Shown: positions 1 through 4,733 of the stretch, piece after piece
Numbering within the stretch: position 1 is the first letter of the stretch
Layout of the letters: each line of letters begins with the position of its first letter
NCBI GenBank assembly: GCA_902783995.1
Contig: CACZTG010000291.1
Span: 1 to 6,395, forward strand
Reading direction: 5' to 3'
From: an uncultured Ruminococcus sp.
Lineage (GTDB): Bacteria; Bacillota_A; Clostridia; RUG12999
DNA length: 6,395 nucleotides
Notes under the pieces: model-generated
What the model was told of the DNA's origin: nothing
Seen by the model: the letters and a program-made list of their open reading frames with translations, nothing else
Database searches by the model: none
Translations under genes and position numbers: made by a program

Positions 1-28
1 AATATATTAAAAATGGAGGAAAAATAAA

Positions 29-400
29 ATGAGTGAAAATATTCAGACAATTATTGACACTATAAAAGGCATGACAATGCTTGAATTATCAGAGCTTGTT
101 AAAACAATCGAAGAAGAATTCGGCGTATCGGCAGCAGCTCCCGTTGCAGTAGCGGCAGCAGGCGCAGCAGGCGGCGCAGCAGAAGAAAAAACAGAATTTG
201 ACGTTATTCTTGCTGAAGCAGGCGCTAATAAGCTTGCTGTTGTTAAGGCTGTTAAGGACGTTGCGGGTCTTGGTCTTAAAGAGGCTAAAGAGCTTGTTGA
301 CAACGCTCCCAAAACAATTAAAGAAGCAGCTTCTAAAGATGACGCTGAAGCTATCAAGGCTAAACTCGAAGAAGCAGGCGCTAAGGTTGAGCTTAAATAA
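29..400 (+). CDS. rplL: 50S ribosomal protein L7/L12
   Basis: This 123-residue protein forms the flexible stalk of the large ribosomal subunit, which recruits translational GTPases such as EF-Tu and EF-G. The sequence shows the whole L7/L12 layout: an N-terminal dimerisation helix pair at about residues 1-33, an Ala/Gly-rich hinge at about 34-53, and the globular C-terminal domain from about 55 to the end, with the conserved stretch [20 protein letters not shown] that contacts GTPases. The length is normal for the family. The start is fixed by a strong GGAGGA site at 15-20, 8 bases before the ATG. The gene lies at the window edge, so rplJ (L10), its normal partner upstream, cannot be seen. 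A terminator follows at 422-454. rpoB, which follows rplL in most bacteria, is not present downstream. Identification is very secure. Confidence 0.98.
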   Translation: MSENIQTIIDTIKGMTMLELSELVKTIEEEFGVSAAAPVAVAAAGAAGGAAEEKTEFDVILAEAGANKLAVVKAVKDVAGLGLKEAKELVDNAPKTIKEAASKDDAEAIKAKLEEAGAKVELK

Positions 401-421
401 TTAAAGCTTTTAAAATGTCTG

Positions 422-454
422 AAGCAACCGCAAACAAATTTTGCGGTTGCTTTC
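422..454 (+). terminator. Intrinsic terminator of rplL
   Basis: A perfect 12-bp stem, AAGCAACCGCAA (422-433) with TTGCGGTTGCTT (441-452), has a 7-base loop and lies 21 bases after the rplL stop. The T tract after the stem is short (CTTTC), so termination may be incomplete. A near copy with a full T tract lies at 696-731 and could act as backup. Confidence 0.8.
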
Positions 455-544
455 AGAGCGCTGACAAACTCGGTCTAACGCAAGCAATTTTATTATTATA
501 GAATGAAAATGCTTTTTATCTGTTTTTTTATTTATTTGTATGTT

Positions 545-576
545 AGAGGCGCGGTTTTCTATGAAACCGCGCCTCT
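545..576. other. Perfect 13-bp GC-rich hairpin
   Basis: AGAGGCGCGGTTT (545-557) pairs perfectly with AAACCGCGCCTCT (564-576) around a 6-base loop, TCTATG. On neither strand is it followed directly by a T run (plus strand GCTTGC, minus strand AACATA), so it is not a standard intrinsic terminator. It may be an RNA stability element or part of a dispersed palindromic repeat. Only the pairing is seen directly. Confidence 0.7.
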
Positions 577-582
577 GCTTGC

Positions 583-641
583 TTTCCGCCCTTTAAACCT
601 CTACCGTACCTTTGTACGCCGACGAGATTTAAAGGACGAAA
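583..641. other. Compound stem-loop with internal hairpin
   Basis: An outer stem pairs CCTTTAAA (590-597) with TTTAAAGG (628-635). It extends with mismatches and a bulge through TTTC (583-586) and GAAA (638-641). Inside it, CGTAC (605-609) pairs with GTACG (614-618) around a CTTT loop. The nested arrangement suggests a folded RNA or palindromic repeat. Pairing is seen; function is unknown. Confidence 0.5.
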
Positions 642-666
642 TATACCTTCGTTTGGTCAGCCTCTG

Positions 667-697
667 TTCAGCTTAATGACTTTGTCATTAAGCTGAA
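667..697. other. Perfect 14-bp hairpin abutting a terminator
   Basis: TTCAGCTTAATGAC (667-680) pairs perfectly with GTCATTAAGCTGAA (684-697) around a 3-base TTT loop. Its last bases overlap the first bases of the terminator stem that begins at 696, so the outermost pairs of the two stems compete. No T run follows this hairpin itself. Confidence 0.7.
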
Positions 698-731
698 GCA
701 ACCGCTGATAAATTTTGCGGTTGCTTTTTTT
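696..731 (+). terminator. Strong intrinsic terminator, second copy of the rplL type
   Basis: AAGCAACCGC (696-705) pairs with GCGGTTGCTT (717-726) around an 11-base loop. The T run at 725-731 is seven bases long, better than in the rplL-proximal copy. It could stop read-through from rplL or end an unrecognised transcript from 455-694. Confidence 0.85.
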
Positions 732-810
732 ATATTGGCGCTTAGACATAGAAATAACCTCCCCGTTATACCCGGCTGTGACAGATATTTTTTGTCACAG
801 CTCTTTTTTT
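732..810 (+). ncRNA. Possible small RNA with C-rich loop and own terminator
   Basis: Between two terminators lie about 79 bases with no gene. A small stem, ATAAC (754-758) with GTTAT (765-769), displays the loop CTCCCC, complementary to Shine-Dalgarno-like GGGGAG. It is followed by the strong terminator 775-810. C-rich loops plus a terminator are the hallmark of several Firmicute trans-acting small RNAs, such as the RsaE type. No convincing promoter was found just upstream, and I recognise no known family, so this is a candidate based on architecture only. Confidence 0.25.
775..810 (+). terminator. Intrinsic terminator
   Basis: GCTGTGACA (775-783) pairs perfectly with TGTCACAGC (793-801) around a 9-base loop. 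A seven-T run at 804-810 follows closely. This is the third plus-strand terminator after rplL and has no protein gene directly in front of it, so it either insulates or ends a short RNA. Confidence 0.85.
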
Positions 811-817
811 GTCATTA

Positions 818-845
818 TTGGCACAAGACACGAATATTATATTAT
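818..845 (+). promoter_or_regulatory. Candidate sigma-A promoter for the deacetylase-ssb operon
   Basis: TTGGCA (818-823) and TATTAT (840-845) each differ by one base from consensus and are 16 bases apart. An alternative -10, TATAGT (843-848), would give a 19-base spacer. Transcription would begin near 852, leaving a leader of about 200 bases before the deacetylase. It lies just after the 775-810 terminator, a sensible place for a new promoter. I could not make out a good sporulation sigma E or G pair. Confidence 0.45.
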
Positions 846-858
846 AGTCAGCTTTAAA

Positions 859-1039
859 AAGGATGTGCTTAACTTGAAGTTCCTTTCAGGTTAATCCTTC
901 GGCAAATAAAAAAGCGCGTGCGGTTTTTCCTCACATACGCTCGGAAACGCACATGCGCATTAAAAATCTCTTTTCGGTCCTTGCTCCGCTGATAAGAGAT
1001 TAGTTTAAATTACTTTTAGAGCCGAAGCGGAGCGGCGGA
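859..1039 (+). other. Structured leader region upstream of the deacetylase
   Basis: If transcribed with the downstream gene, this stretch folds heavily. TTAACTTGAA (869-878) pairs with TTCAGGTTAA (885-894, one G-U), extended by AAGGA (859-863) with TCCTT (895-899). Next comes the hairpin 914-958. Then AATCTCTT (965-972) pairs with AAGAGATT (994-1001), whose loop contains GCTCCGCT (983-990), complementary to AGCGGAGC (1026-1033), making a possible pseudoknot ending about 8 bases before the ribosome site at 1042. I do not recognise a known riboswitch. The frame 953-1003 could encode a 16-residue peptide in frame with the deacetylase, but its ribosome site is poor. Confidence 0.35.
901..958 (-). 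terminator. Terminator-shaped hairpin facing the minus strand
   Basis: GCGC (914-917) and GTGCG (918-922) pair with GCGC (955-958) and CGCAC (948-952), with a 2-base bulge. TTTCC (926-930) stacks inside with GGAAA (943-947). Read on the minus strand the stem is followed at once by TTTTTTATTTGCC, a good intrinsic terminator. No minus-strand gene lies upstream of it, so it may stop antisense transcription or be part of a dispersed repeat. Confidence 0.5.
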
Positions 1040-1051
1040 ATGGAGATTTTT

Positions 1052-1813
1052 ATGAAAATTTTTGTATTATCAAAGGATACTCTTATTATTTACGGGCTTG
1101 TAATTCTGGTTCTGGTCGGAATGTTTACTGTGGGGACAATGAGCGAATCGGTTATGACCAACGCCGGTGTACCTGACAACATACCCATATACAGGGTAAA
1201 CACAGATGAGAAAAAAATAGCGCTTACTTTTGACGCGGCATGGGACGACAACGATACCGACGAGCTGATGGCGGTACTTGATAAAAACGGCGCCAAGGCA
1301 AGTTTTTTTGTTGTCGGAGGTTTTATTGACAGATATCCCGAAACGGTAAAGAGATTTTACGACAGCGGACACGAAGTGCTTAACCATTCGGACACCCATT
1401 TACATATGACACAGCTCAATAAAGAACAGATTTTAAAGGAAATCGTAAATTGTGAGGAAAAAATTAAAAATGTTACGGGAGAGTCAAAAAAGCTTTTCCG
1501 CGCGCCTTACGGCGATTATAACGAGGAGGTTACGGGGCTTGCGAAGGACGCGGGATATAAGACTGTTCAGTGGGACGTTGACAGCCTTGACTGGAAGGAT
1601 TTATCGGCTGAAGAAATAAGTGCCAGAGTAATCGGAAACGTTAAAAACGGTTCAATAATCCTGTTTCATAACGGCGCGGAAAACACCGTCGAAGCTCTTG
1701 AAAATATTCTTCCGAAGCTTAAAGAGCAGGGATATGAGTTTGTAAAAGTCGGTGACCTTATATATCATGAAGATTATACCGTCGATAAAAACGGCGAACA
1801 GTCGTCATATTAG
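1052..1813 (+). CDS. Membrane-anchored polysaccharide deacetylase (CE4/NodB family, PdaB-like)
   Basis: The protein has 253 residues when started at the ATG at 1052, which has GGAG at 1042-1045 with a 6-base spacing. An in-frame ATG at 1040 has no good site. A single membrane segment (about 11-29) anchors it with the NodB domain outside the cell. CE4 motifs are visible: TFDAAWDD (59-66, candidate catalytic base D61), NHSDTH (111-116, metal ligands H112 and H116), RAPYG (150-154), DVDSLDW (175-181) and ILFH (203-206, candidate H206). Such enzymes remove N-acetyl groups from cell-wall glycans. The replacement of the usual second Asp of TFDDG by Ala resembles the PdaB group of sporulation deacetylases, and the length is close to theirs, so a spore-cortex role is possible but inferred. 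It forms a likely operon with ssb, only 16 bases downstream. Confidence 0.88.
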   Translation: MKIFVLSKDTLIIYGLVILVLVGMFTVGTMSESVMTNAGVPDNIPIYRVNTDEKKIALTFDAAWDDNDTDELMAVLDKNGAKASFFVVGGFIDRYPETVKRFYDSGHEVLNHSDTHLHMTQLNKEQILKEIVNCEEKIKNVTGESKKLFRAPYGDYNEEVTGLAKDAGYKTVQWDVDSLDWKDLSAEEISARVIGNVKNGSIILFHNGAENTVEALENILPKLKEQGYEFVKVGDLIYHEDYTVDKNGEQSSY

Positions 1814-1829
1814 GAAAGGAATGGGAAAA

Positions 1830-2471
1830 ATGGTGGAATTTCAAAACAACAATGAGGCGACTGCAATAGGCAGAGCGGTAGCAGAGCCGGCTTTCAGTCA
1901 TAATCATTTTGATGAAAATTTTTATAATCTTGAAATTGAAGTACCGAGACTCAGCGAAAACAGCGATACAATAAATGTTATAATTTCGGAAAAGCTTTAT
2001 GATATCGGCAGTATAGAGACGGGAGATATTTACGAAATTCACGGACAGTTCCGCTCTTACAATAATTACAGCGGAAACGGCAACAGGCTTGTTTTGGTGC
2101 TTTTCGCGAAAGAAATCCTTTTGAGAGAGAAAAGCGTTTTTCTTGAGGATTTACAGCCAAATTATATACATTTAAACGGTTACATATGCAAAGAGCCTGT
2201 TTATCGAACAACTCCGTTCGGACGAGAGATAACCGATTTGCTTGTCGCGGTAAACCGTTCTTACGGTAAATCCGATTACATCCCCTGCATTGCGTGGGGG
2301 CGAAACGCGAAATATTCATCAAAGCTTAAGGTCGGAGATAATGTTGATATAAGGGGAAGAATGCAAAGCCGTGAATATCAGAAAAAACTTGAGGACGGCG
2401 AAACGGTAACAAAAAAAGCGTTTGAGGTTTCGGTAAGCCGGATTAATATTGTTGAAAGTCAGGTAAAATAA
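1830..2471 (+). CDS. ssb: Single-stranded DNA-binding protein with two OB folds
   Basis: The protein has 213 residues from the ATG at 1830. AGGAAAGGA (1812-1820), overlapping the stop of the previous gene, sits 9 bases ahead, a better fit than the ATG at 1821, which abuts it. The second half (about 112-208) is a clear SSB-type OB fold: an IHLNGYICKEPVYRTTPFG opening, a YIPCIAWGRNAKYSSKLKVG core and the VDIRGRMQSREYQ strand. The first half (about 8-100) looks like a diverged second OB fold, with GRAVAEP and GDIYEIHGQFRS at matching places. Two folds in one chain recall Deinococcus-Thermus SSB, where a dimer replaces the tetramer. The C terminus ends ESQVK and lacks the acidic DDDIPF-like tail that recruits repair partners. 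It may therefore be an accessory SSB rather than the replicative one. It probably shares a transcript with the deacetylase and ends at the 2475-2504 terminator. Confidence 0.82.
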   Translation: MVEFQNNNEATAIGRAVAEPAFSHNHFDENFYNLEIEVPRLSENSDTINVIISEKLYDIGSIETGDIYEIHGQFRSYNNYSGNGNRLVLVLFAKEILLREKSVFLEDLQPNYIHLNGYICKEPVYRTTPFGREITDLLVAVNRSYGKSDYIPCIAWGRNAKYSSKLKVGDNVDIRGRMQSREYQKKLEDGETVTKKAFEVSVSRINIVESQVK

Positions 2472-2474
2472 AGC

Positions 2475-2504
2475 AGGGGCTGCAACAATAAACAGCCCCT
2501 TTTG
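2475..2504. terminator. Terminator between convergent ssb and kdgK
   Basis: AGGGGCTG (2475-2482) pairs perfectly with CAGCCCCT (2493-2500) around a 10-base loop, four bases after the ssb stop, followed by TTTTG on the plus strand. The kdgK end lies 22 bases beyond on the other strand. Read that way the stem is followed by GCTTTATTTTACC, a weaker but possible terminator. Confidence 0.75.
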
Positions 2505-2522
2505 ACATAAAAAGTAAAATCG

Positions 2523-3545
2523 TTATCTCTGAACTCTGCCGCTTCCGTCGCCGCCGGCAAGTTTTTCAACTTCATCAACACTTACAAGGTTTATATCGCC
2601 CTCTATAGAGTGTTTAAGGCAGCTTGCCGCTGTCGCGAACTCAACAGCGTCCTGACCGTTTTTGCCGGAAAGAAGCGAGTATATAAGTCCCGCGCCAAAG
2701 CTGTCTCCCCCGCCGACACGGTCAACAATATGCATAAGATAGCTCTTGCTGAAATAATATTCGCTGCCGTCGTAAAGCATAGCCGCCCATTTATTATCGT
2801 TAGCTGAAATTGAGCTGCGAAGCGTTATTGCAACATATTTAAAGCCAAAACGGTCTTTAAGCTTTTTAGCGACATCTTTATAACCTTCGTGGTTTACCTT
2901 ACCTGTCGTTACATCGGTATTATCGGCTTTTATACCGAAAACATCGCTTGCATCTTCTTCGTTGGCAATGCAGACATCAACATATTCCATAAGCTTTTCC
3001 ATAACCTCTCCGGCTTTTTCTCTTGACCAAAGATTTTTGCGGTAGTTAAGGTCACAGCTTACTGTTACGCCCTTTGCTTTTGCGGCTTTTACGGCTTCAA
3101 GGCAAATTGCCGCAACATTATCGCCGAGCGCGGGAGTAATGCCCGTGAAGTGGAACCAATCCACGCCGTTAAAAATTTCATCCCAGTTAAAATCCGCGCC
3201 GTCCGCTTTCGCGATAGAAGAACCCGCGCGGTCGTAAATAACCTTTGAAGGTCTTTGACTTGCGCCTTTTTCAAGGAAATAAATACCTACTCTGTCGCCT
3301 CCGCGAGCTATTTTTGAAGTATCGACACCAAAGCGTCTTAAAGTATTTACGGCAGCCTGCCCGATTTCGTGTTTCGGAAGCTTTGTTACAAAAGCTGCGT
3401 CAAGACCGAAATTTGAAAGCGATACGGCAACATTAGCCTCGCCGCCGCCATAGACAACTCCAAACTTGTCAGCCTGAATAAAACGGTAATATCCTTCCGG
3501 AGCAAGCCTTAACATAATTTCACCAAAAGTGACAACTTTTTTCAT
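2523..3545 (-). CDS. kdgK: 2-keto-3-deoxygluconate kinase (PfkB family)
   Basis: This 340-residue ribokinase-type enzyme phosphorylates KDG to KDPG with ATP in the cytosol. Visible marks are GGGEANVAVSLSNFG (33-47, the N-terminal PfkB glycine signature and sugar site), YDRAGSS (104-110), DLNYRKNLW (165-173, a stretch typical of KDG kinases), and VDRVGGGDSFGAG (274-286), the second PfkB signature with catalytic base D281 and anion hole. The length is usual for the family. The start has AAGGAG at 3563-3558, 12 bases upstream. It lies 24 bases after the eda stop and is its operon partner, which is why KDG kinase is preferred over fructokinase or another PfkB sugar kinase. The C-terminal tail GGDGSGRVQR is Gly-rich and probably disordered. 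It converges with ssb. Confidence 0.9.
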   Translation of the reverse strand: MKKVVTFGEIMLRLAPEGYYRFIQADKFGVVYGGGEANVAVSLSNFGLDAAFVTKLPKHEIGQAAVNTLRRFGVDTSKIARGGDRVGIYFLEKGASQRPSKVIYDRAGSSIAKADGADFNWDEIFNGVDWFHFTGITPALGDNVAAICLEAVKAAKAKGVTVSCDLNYRKNLWSREKAGEVMEKLMEYVDVCIANEEDASDVFGIKADNTDVTTGKVNHEGYKDVAKKLKDRFGFKYVAITLRSSISANDNKWAAMLYDGSEYYFSKSYLMHIVDRVGGGDSFGAGLIYSLLSGKNGQDAVEFATAASCLKHSIEGDINLVSVDEVEKLAGGDGSGRVQR

Positions 3546-3569
3546 TTTATATCATTTCTCCTTTTAAAA

Positions 3570-4532
3570 TTATTTTTGAAGCAAATGTACGGCAAAGCCG
3601 CCAAATTCCTCTTTAAGATAAGCAAATTTCAAATGACCTTTATCATCATATTTCTTTGTTTCCTCAATAAACTCAACGCCTCTTAATTCAAGATAATGCA
3701 CAGCGCGGTCAAGATAATTTGTTTTTATTGCGATATGACCGTTTTTGCCGTAGTACGGCGATTTCATAATTTCAATGTATTTATCTGCAAAGAATGAACC
3801 GGTTTTCTCAATTTTTTCAAAGCCGAATACAGCTTCAAACATTTTAGCGACTTTTTCGGCTTTTTCGGCATTTTCTTCGTTTATACCAATATGAGCAAGC
3901 TCAAAGCCAAGCATTGTCTTTACCGCTTCGCGTGTCATATCACGGATTGTATCCCATTCACCTGCAGCAATAAGCGAATCCTTAACCATCCAACTGCCGC
4001 CGCAAGCAATAATTTTCGGAAAATCAAGATATTCACAAAGATTTTTTGCGTTTATTCCGCCGGTCGGCATAAATTTTACATTAACATAAGGAGCCGACAT
4101 CGCTTTTATCATTGAAAGTCCGCCTGCGGCTTCCGCAGGGAAAAACTTAACAACATCAAGCCCAAGCGCGATTGCCGCCTCAATATCACTCGGATTTGAG
4201 CAGCCGGGAGTTACGGGCACACCTTTATCTATACAATATTTAACAACAGTGGGGTTAAGACCGGGACTTACGATAAATTTTGCGCCGGCAGCTGTTGCCC
4301 TGTCAACCTGCTCTGTTGTAAGCACTGTACCTGCGCCGACAAGCATTTCGGGATACGCATTGCTTATGAGAGAAATTGCTTCTTCCGCCGCATCTGTCCG
4401 GAAAGTAACCTCCGCGCAGGGAAGTCCCCCGTCAATAAGAGCTTTCGCGAGCGGTACGGCGCCTTTCGCGTCATCAATTTTAACAACAGGAACAATTCCT
4501 ATGCTGCTTATTTTTTTTAAGACATCATTCAT
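3570..4532 (-). CDS. eda: KDPG/KHG aldolase fused to a C-terminal VOC (glyoxalase-like) domain
   Basis: Residues 1-210 of 320 form a class I KDPG aldolase, which cleaves 2-keto-3-deoxy-6-phosphogluconate to pyruvate and glyceraldehyde-3-phosphate. Seen are AEVTFRT (40-46) with catalytic E41 and R45, VGAGTV (65-70), VSPGLNP (88-94), VVKFFPAE (127-134) with Schiff-base K129, and PTGGI (156-160). Residues about 212-320 add a VOC domain, beginning LAHIGIN and ending FAVHLLQK, with ligand-like H214, E254, H266 and H316. Ordinary Eda is about 210 residues. The ATG at 4532 is chosen although the frame opens at 4589: the promoter -10 lies at 4610-4605, so RNA would begin near 4597, too close to 4589 for a ribosome site, while AGAAAGG at 4551-4545 serves 4532. 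It is the first gene of an operon with kdgK. The VOC function is unknown and may be regulatory, stabilising or epimerase-like. Confidence 0.9.
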   Translation of the reverse strand: MNDVLKKISSIGIVPVVKIDDAKGAVPLAKALIDGGLPCAEVTFRTDAAEEAISLISNAYPEMLVGAGTVLTTEQVDRATAAGAKFIVSPGLNPTVVKYCIDKGVPVTPGCSNPSDIEAAIALGLDVVKFFPAEAAGGLSMIKAMSAPYVNVKFMPTGGINAKNLCEYLDFPKIIACGGSWMVKDSLIAAGEWDTIRDMTREAVKTMLGFELAHIGINEENAEKAEKVAKMFEAVFGFEKIEKTGSFFADKYIEIMKSPYYGKNGHIAIKTNYLDRAVHYLELRGVEFIEETKKYDDKGHLKFAYLKEEFGGFAVHLLQK

Positions 4533-4561
4533 TGTTTTATACGACCTTTCTTTTGATAATG

Positions 4562-4661
4562 TTTTGACAAAATTGTAAAATATTGCCATATACCCTCATT
4601 GTATATTATATCACTACAATCGTTTTTTGTCAATACAATTTTTTACTTTGTTTTGTCAAAA
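4562..4661. promoter_or_regulatory. Nested inverted repeats over the eda promoter, candidate operator
   Basis: ATTGTA occurs at 4572-4577 and 4598-4603, and its complement TACAAT at 4615-4620 and 4634-4639. The inner pair brackets the -10 box with an 11-base gap. An outer exact pair, TTTTGACAAAA (4562-4572) and TTTTGTCAAAA (4651-4661), is centred near the same point. TTGTCAATACAA (4627-4638) across the -35 is also an imperfect palindrome. This symmetry is what a dimeric repressor site or a looping pair looks like. The regulator is not in the window, and AT-richness makes some matches cheap. Confidence 0.45.
4605..4633 (-). promoter_or_regulatory. Consensus sigma-A promoter of eda-kdgK
   Basis: Read on the minus strand, TTGACA (4633-4628) and TATAAT (4610-4605) match consensus exactly with a 17-base spacer. 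The RNA should begin near 4597, giving a leader of about 65 bases to the eda start at 4532. A perfect promoter on a catabolic operon suggests strong expression held down by a repressor. Confidence 0.88.
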
Positions 4662-4681
4662 AATTTAAAGGGAATTATTGT
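4653..4681 (+). promoter_or_regulatory. Weak candidate promoter of the acyltransferase gene
   Basis: TTGTCA (4653-4658) and TATTGT (4676-4681) are 17 bases apart. This would start RNA near 4688, about 46 bases before the ATG at 4734. The -10 matches consensus at only four of six positions. Its -35 overlaps the outer inverted repeat of the eda control region, so one regulator could touch both directions. Confidence 0.3.
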
Positions 4682-4733
4682 TTTATGTCGAATAGAGAAA
4701 ATAAAAACGGAAAGCATCGGAGGATTTTAAAAA

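Larger units (their letters stand above)
455..694. other. Gene-free, structure-rich intergenic segment
   Basis: No coding frame with a plausible start and ribosome site is visible in these 240 bases. The left part (about 485-545) is AT-rich with long T runs and a weak imperfect hairpin: AGCAATTTTATT at 484-495 partly pairs with AATGAAAATGCT at 502-513 and is followed by TTTTT. The right part carries the perfect hairpin 545-576, the compound stem-loop 583-641 and most of the perfect hairpin 667-697. I found -10-like TATTAT strings at 491-499 but no matching -35, so no promoter is called. The segment is bounded by the two terminator copies. Confidence 0.6.
421..728 (+). repeat. Pair of near-identical palindromic repeats (421-453 and 695-727)
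   Basis: The 33-base segment at 421-453 recurs at 695-727. The two share GAAGCAACCGC at the left and AAATTTTGCGGTTGCTTT at the right, and differ at three positions within the 4-base patch between them (AAAC against TGAT). Each copy is a palindrome, so the pair reads as both direct and inverted repeats around the 241 bases between them. That could reflect a duplicated terminator or insertion of a small palindromic element. The repeat itself is seen directly; its origin is inference. Confidence 0.75.

Noticed and set aside
43..357. A 104-residue open frame on the minus strand inside rplL
   Set aside because: It is Ala/Ser-rich, antisense to the Ala-rich coding of a certain ribosomal gene, with no ribosome site or family features.
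859..958. A tRNA or known riboswitch in the deacetylase leader
   Set aside because: The stems do not form a cloverleaf, there is no T-arm GTTC motif in the right place, and I see no signature of T-box, SAM, TPP or cyclic-dinucleotide riboswitches.
1752..1829. An extended ssb start inside the deacetylase gene
   Set aside because: The extra residues overlap the previous gene in another frame; the strong ribosome site AGGAAAGGA at 1812-1820 points to 1830.
4533..4589. An N-terminal extension of eda starting at the ATG at 4589
   Set aside because: The consensus promoter places the RNA start only about 8 bases upstream, leaving no room for a ribosome site; residues before MNDVLKK do not resemble Eda, whose normal N terminus fits the 4532 start.
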